Of a stretch of DNA of 64,000 bases, positions 59,601-64,000 are shown one piece after another. The notes under the pieces are model-generated. The model made no database searches, was not told the origin of the DNA, and was given only the letters and a program-made list of their open reading frames with translations. This stretch comes from Panicum virgatum (Eukaryota > Streptophyta > Magnoliopsida > Poales > Poaceae), in NCBI RefSeq assembly GCF_016808335.1, contig NC_053153.1, positions 12,597,033 through 12,661,032 of the forward strand, in the 5' to 3' direction. The translations under genes and the position numbers were made by a program. Numbering within the stretch: the stretch's first letter is position 1; every line of letters starts with the position of its first letter.

Positions 59601-61501
59601 ACTATGATGCAGTATAGAAGAATAAGATGAACAGACAACCTTCAAAATCAGATAAAGCACCCTTCCTGAGGGTCCATGTTTTCCATGCATCATTGCTCGA
59701 GTTCGGTAAGGTACTGTTTCCATCTAGCATTCCATTTTGAGACTGAGATCCATGAACACTTTCATTCTCAGGTGTACTGGGTTTATGACTGTCACCAGCC
59801 ACACTACTACTGGGAGTGCTGCTGCTGCGAGCCAAAGCTGCACATATGCAACATAGTTGGGTCAACTTATTAGTTCAACGTACAAAAGAAGAATACACAA
59901 TGGTCAAAAGTGAAGACAGAAGACCACGAGCATAGTACTAGCTAAGCTAAATTGGTTGTTTGTACTTTGTAAAGCACTTGCAGGCAGACTGAAACTAACT
60001 GCTTTGAATTCGCTGATGGTTCAAAGAAAAAGTTAACAGAACAAAATGTTTTGCAAATAGACAAAAGATCAATCCACGTCGATGGTGTGTGAGCAAATAT
60101 TAACACAATCACCAATGATACGATGGATCACAGAATAACGAACAATTGTTGTCATTATTCCATTTTCACTTAGCTGACAAAAAGGTATTTTGTACACTGT
60201 GTAGCCTTAAATGGACAGGCGACAAGTTGTTATGTTATATTTGGTTACACGTGTAAAACACAGTTTGTTTAGATAATTTTCTACTAGAGACAATATTAGG
60301 AGGCTCCCGCTTTAGAAAACCATTCGAACTAAAAAAAAGACAGCTTGGATTAACCCTTCATGGTGCAATCACTGAATTCCCTGACACTTCCTTCGTGTGT
60401 TTTCCATATTTTTTTTGTAAAGCAAGGAGTAGCACTAAAAGAAGCCAGCCACAACAACTACCACTATGCAACTACGAGCTCCTTGATACACAAAAATCAA
60501 ACGGGTGCAACAGAAATTTCTCATGTACTCTAAAAGAAAGTTTCTCAACCATTGGCGATTGGCTAAGAAGGTACTACTACCACTGCATAACTGGAAACAA
60601 CTTATGTTCCTGAAGAATTCTGAGAATCAAAAACCCACATACCAACGTTGTCACTTGGGCCTTCATCTCGGGCACTACTCCGTGGGGGTGGCCGCGCCCG
60701 CTCCCTGTCCCTCTGCAACCTGGTGAGCATCCCCTCGATGCCTGTTTTGAACGTGACCTCCCTGCAACCAACCAGAAGAGCACAACGGCCATGATAAACC
60801 AACAGACAGATGACGATAGCAGTGATCAAATAGGCTTTGAGCTTCAGAAGGCACCCACTTAGTCTCCTCCATCTCTGGCTGCCGCCCAGAGGGTGACACC
60901 TCCTCCCTGCAACGCACGCACCGAAATAATTCAGCAAGGCTTGGAGCGACAAGGGCACATCGGAGCACAGAGCAATTCCAGTTACCGACCACTCGGAGTC
61001 ATCCGCCGAGGCCGGCGCTAGGTCATCGTGGTGATACGCGCCCGTGTCGGGCGGGTAGTTAGGGTGGCCCCCGGCCGACGAGCGCGGCGCGCCGCCCGCG
61101 GAGGACCAGCCGAGGGAGAGCCAGCCCCCGCTGGACGCGACGGCGGCCGCGAGGTCGGCGCGGCCGGCCGCGAAGAGCTCCTCGCAGGTGGGGAACGCCC
61201 CGGGCTTGGCGGAGCGGCACATGAAGTCGTAGATCGCCTCCTCCAGCTCCTCCTGGCGCCGGGCGCCCGGCGCGGCGCCATTCGCGGCGCGCTGCTGCTG
61301 CTGCTGGCGGGACGGTGGCGGCGGCGGCGGAGCCCGCGGCTTCTGCTGTCTCGGGGCGTCGCGGTGGCGGCGGCGGTACGGCCGCCTGTAGGACGCGGCG
61401 AGCGGGGCGGGCGGGAAGCGGCGGCGGTGGAAATGCGGCGGGGACGGCGGTAGGGTTAGGGGTGGGATTGGGAGGAGCAGGGAGGGGAGGAAGGGGCGCA
61501 T
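56643..61501 (-). CDS. FLO6: FLO6/PTST2-like plastid CBM48 starch-initiation protein (9 exons, 525 aa)
   Basis: Exons on the - strand are 61501-60990, 60906-60859, 60761-60643, 59837-59640, 59562-59324, 58522-58377, 58290-58143, 56880-56809 and 56738-56643; all introns are GT-AG and the frame is continuous. The N-terminus is a Pro/Arg/Ser-rich likely chloroplast transit peptide, then EELEEAIYDFMCRSAKPGAFP. Residues about 340-447 are coiled coil (IHYRLQSLELDLSAALKTL, EELRSIRAKIAVLEGKM). Residues about 445-525 are a family 48 carbohydrate-binding module (VLLVGSFDGW, LYPGRYEIKFIVDG, VWKNDP, NGHENN). This layout and length (rice FLO6 is of similar size) match FLO6/PTST2, which binds glucans and starch-synthesis enzymes in plastids and sets granule number and form. 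PTST3 is the main alternative. Donors of exons 1 and 2 (GTCGGT, GTGGGT) were chosen to keep the frame. Confidence 0.9.
56906..57039. mobile_element. hAT-type hairpin MITE (134 bp) in the FLO6-like intron 7
   Basis: The two ends are inverted around CATGCCAC (AGGGTCGGTTGGATCCATGCCAC against AGGGAAAATTCGATTCATGCCAC on the other strand), and further inverted AATTTCAC and TTTCA blocks follow. The flanks share a perfect 8-bp tagataat (56898-56905 and 57040-57047). Confidence 0.7.
58632..58746. mobile_element. Very short solo LTR (115 bp) in the FLO6-like intron 5
   Basis: It starts TGTTGGTGTATATGTG and ends TTCTCTCCTACA. The flanks are a perfect 5-bp duplication cctct (58627-58631 and 58747-58751). 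TATATATCCC and CCTTCTAGGGTTTGG within it resemble promoter and leader sequence. The size suits a small-LTR copia element or a TRIM/SMART type miniature retrotransposon after LTR recombination. Confidence 0.8.
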
Positions 61502-61721
61502 CGCGGTCGCATTTCTCTCCGCACTCCCGGCTCTTGGGCGCGGGGAGGAATTGAAGCGCAGAGGAGAAGAGACGAGGCTAGAGCGCGACGCGACGGGAGG
61601 AAGATGAGGAGGGGACGCGCAGGCAGGACCGATCGCTGGCGAGCGAACCAATCCCCGCCCAGAACCTGCTTCGCGCCCGCCCAGGCCCAGCCTTCCCGGG
61701 TGCGTTGTGCTGTGCTGTGTG
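61502..61721 (-). promoter_or_regulatory. 5' UTR and core promoter region of the FLO6-like gene
   Basis: Only about 220 bases of apparently original sequence lie between the start codon at 61501 and the first hAT-type element at 61722. They are GC-rich with no obvious TATA box. Distal control elements must lie beyond or within the inserted elements. Confidence 0.45.
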
Positions 61722-62248
61722 CAGGGTTTCCCTTACCGTGGGAACCGGTCCGGTTTGACCGGCCGGTCCGGTTCCGGACCGGCCCAAATTTAAAATTCAA
61801 ATTTTAATTTAAAAAATAAAAAATTCCTAAAAATACTTCAAGGTGCGACGAATCTAATGGTGTCAAAATTTCTCAAAAATTCATTCGTTTAACATACTTT
61901 TCAGGCATTTAAAGTTAAAACAAAAAAGAAAAAGAAAAAATGAGACGGCCCATTAAGGCCCACTTGATAAACCGGTCTAACCGGCCGGTAAACCGGTCTA
62001 ACCGGCCGATAAACCGGTCCAAACCGGTTACACATGCGATTTTAAATTTGGATTTGAATTCAAACCGGTCAAACCGGCCGGTAAACCGGTCAAACCGACC
62101 GGTATACCGGTACGAACCGGTTGAACTGAGTTTTTTGAATTCAAATTTGAATTTGACCGGTTTCTACCGGTAACCGGTCAAACCGGTCCGGTTTACCGGA
62201 ACCGGAGTGCTCCGGTTTGGGGTTACCGGTTGGGAAAAAAAAACCCTG
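61722..62248. mobile_element. hAT-type element 1 with CCGGTT-rich arms (527 bp)
   Basis: The ends CAGGGTTTCCC and GGGAAAAAAAAACCCTG are inverted repeats, flanked by a perfect 8-bp duplication gctgtgtg (61714-61721 and 62249-62256). The element is packed with AACCGGTC/GACCGGTT units, with an AT-rich stretch (61785-61955) containing GGTGCGACGAATCTAATGGTG. It is non-coding. Together with element 2 it forms a large inverted repeat just upstream of the FLO6-like gene. Confidence 0.88.
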
Positions 62249-62383
62249 GCTGTGTGTCGTCTGCCTCGAGCCGCGCCTGCTCTGGCTACAGCCTACAGCC
62301 CACGCCCCCGCGCGCGCTGACCCACCCACCCGTTGAGCAGCTGAGCGAGTGGCTCTCCGCTCTCGTCATGGACGCCGCTCAGT

Positions 62384-62973
62384 CAGGGTTAATAATCCCG
62401 ACCGGTCCGGTCAAACCGCCGCCCTCCGGTAGCGGTTTACCGAACCGGTTTGACCGTAAATTGGTGGAAACCGGTTGAATTCAAATCCAAATTCAAAATC
62501 GCATGTGTAATCGGTTTGGACCGGTATACTGGCCGGTTTGACTGGTTTACCGACCGGTTTGACTGGTTTACCGACCGGTTTGACCGGTTTGAATTCAAAT
62601 CCAAATTCAAAATCGCATTTGTAATCGGTTTGGACCGGTATACCGACCGGTTTGAATTCAAATCTAAATTTAAAATTGCATGTGTAACCGGTTTGGAACG
62701 GTATACCGGCCGGTTTGACCGGTTTACCAAGTGGGCCTTAATGGGTCGTCTCATTTTTTTTCCTTTTTTGTTTAACTTTAAATGTCCGAAAAGTATGTTA
62801 AACGAACGAATTTTTGAGAAATTTGACACCATTAGATTCGTCGCACCTTGAAGTATTTTTAGAAATTTTTTTGGGAATTTTTCATTTTTCGAATTCAAAT
62901 TTGAATTTTGAATTTGAGCCAGTTTGGTACCGGCTCAAACCGGAACCGAGCCGGTCCGGTTTGACCGGTCGTG
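62384..62973. mobile_element. hAT-type element 2, same family, inverted (590 bp)
   Basis: It is the reverse-complement relative of element 1: the shared block (CACCATTAGATTCGTCGCACC) lies at about 62827-62847. The inner end is CAGGGTTAATAATCCC. The outer end GACCGGTCGTG has lost the usual CCCTG. The flanks are a perfect 8-bp duplication cgctcagt (62376-62383 and 62974-62981), so it inserted separately from element 1. Confidence 0.85.
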
Positions 62974-62981
62974 CGCTCAGT

Positions 62982-64000
62982 TCGCGTGGAAGTCTTCACC
63001 GCGAAACTTTTCTCGCCCCGGTTCGAGAGTTTTCGTGGTCAAGGATGGATCGCCTCGTCGCCCTCACCCGACGCCTCGATCAGGGTCGGTCGGGGACGAT
63101 GTGGCCCGTTCTGGCGGACACGCCGTGTCCCGTCGCCGTTGCTGGTGACACCTGCGGGAGGGAAATCTCGTGATGCCTTTTCGTTCGGATACGATGCGCT
63201 TTTCGGCTCCATCAGCCCGCACGGCCAGCTGTCATTTATTTCAACTCGTTTGCTTTCGGCTTATTTCGATTTGTTCCAACTCTCTCATAGAGTACTATTG
63301 CATTAGTTGGAATCAACCAGTTTTTTTTCAGACAAATATTTTAATTAGATATGTAAGTCATAAATATTTGGATCATTGCATCAATACAATAAACTACACA
63401 ATAAATTAAAATACATTCTAGATGATTAATATAAGAGGAAAAATGAACTATTTAGTGGCGGGCATTGCAATTAGTTAGTTGGTCTAAAAATAGTATTTGG
63501 ATTCTCACTTGCACCCTTACATCTAATAGTAGATCCTAGAATTTGATACTAAGTGCGCACAACTGTTTCTTACCCATCTCCTATATGCCACTTCTAGATC
63601 CTAACATTTTCAATCATCTACCGTTTGCCCCGGTGATGTATCACCGCCTTGATGCCGCATCGTTGATCTAGCAACCACTCCTTGGTTTCAGTTCTTAACT
63701 AGTGAGATTTTGTGTCAGGTTGTGTCCCTTTGAAGATACACATCTTTCCTCCTTTCTTCATTACTCCCGTGTCATGTCATAAAAATCCTAATGTTCGTAG
63801 GTCGTGAAGGCTCGAGAGTGAGATTTCACCCAGTATGTGACCTCAGACAGATGTACTTTCGTGCACTCGCGCAATACAAGATTGTCACGTTCCGTCATCG
63901 TGGATTGGTATATATAGGCGCCCCGATGGACGGACGAGGGAGCAGAGGACCAGCGTATCTCCGTGCAAACCATGTTTGTTGGTGGTATGTTAATGTTATG
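62982..64000. other. Right-edge intergenic sequence
   Basis: GC-rich to about 63170, then AT-rich to the window end. Frames are short and unsupported. Near 63905-63920 TATATATAGG on the + strand could be a TATA box of a gene beginning beyond the window, with an ATG at 63971 in view, but nothing coding can be confirmed. Confidence 0.35.

Noticed and set aside
61722..62973. Regular short repeats (CCGGTT units) that at first sight resemble a CRISPR-like or satellite array
   Set aside because: There are no constant-length repeats with unique spacers. The units are subterminal repeats inside two hAT-type elements with their own 8-bp target duplications, and the genome is a plant.

Overview
This is nuclear DNA from a flowering plant, almost certainly a grass (Poaceae). 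The genes have short GC-rich first exons, GT-AG introns and strongly GC-biased third codon positions. The space between genes is filled with nested LTR retrotransposons and short DNA transposons typical of cereal-type genomes. Nothing bacterial, viral or organellar was seen. All gene models were built by eye from reading frames, splice sites and protein motifs; no database was searched.

Layout. At 1-181 (- strand) is the 5' end of a gene for an N-terminally acylated protein that runs off the window. At 2835-8224 (-) is a four-exon gene for a caprin-like, RGG-rich probable RNA-binding protein; its 3.9 kb intron holds two hAT-type elements with 8-bp target duplications. From 9.0 to 10.7 kb come two fold-back elements and unassigned sequence. 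From 10722 to 32514 lies one old Ty3/gypsy element of the Tat type, on the - strand, bounded by the duplication GCACG. It carries decayed gag-protease-RT-RNase H-integrase and, antisense to these, a gene with a 'putative gypsy type transposon' (Transposase_28-like) domain and a coiled-coil end. At least four further LTR elements, mostly solo LTRs, have landed inside it, one within another.

From 33939 to 41998 (+) is a three-exon gene of unknown function (293 aa when the insertion is ignored). Its first exon is split by a 4.7 kb Ty1/copia element (34487-39201) with an intact 1408-aa polyprotein, an exact 5-bp duplication and LTRs differing at one base. From 42 to 49.8 kb I see no gene, only two related MITEs and a (TC)31 microsatellite. 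At 49802-55631 (+) is a three-exon NPF/POT-family transporter, closest to the NPF2 (NRT1.7-like nitrate transporter) group. Convergent with it, at 56643-61501 (-), is a nine-exon gene for a plastid CBM48 starch-initiation protein, FLO6/PTST2-like (525 aa). Its promoter holds two inverted hAT-type elements with CCGGTT-rich arms, each with a perfect 8-bp target duplication.

The genes do not form a pathway. They are an ordinary grass gene island cut up by repeats. I found no plainly unprecedented system. The most informative points are the recent gene-splitting copia insertion, the antisense ORF of the gypsy element with its layered insertions, the twin hAT elements at the FLO6-like promoter, and the plant caprin-like gene.
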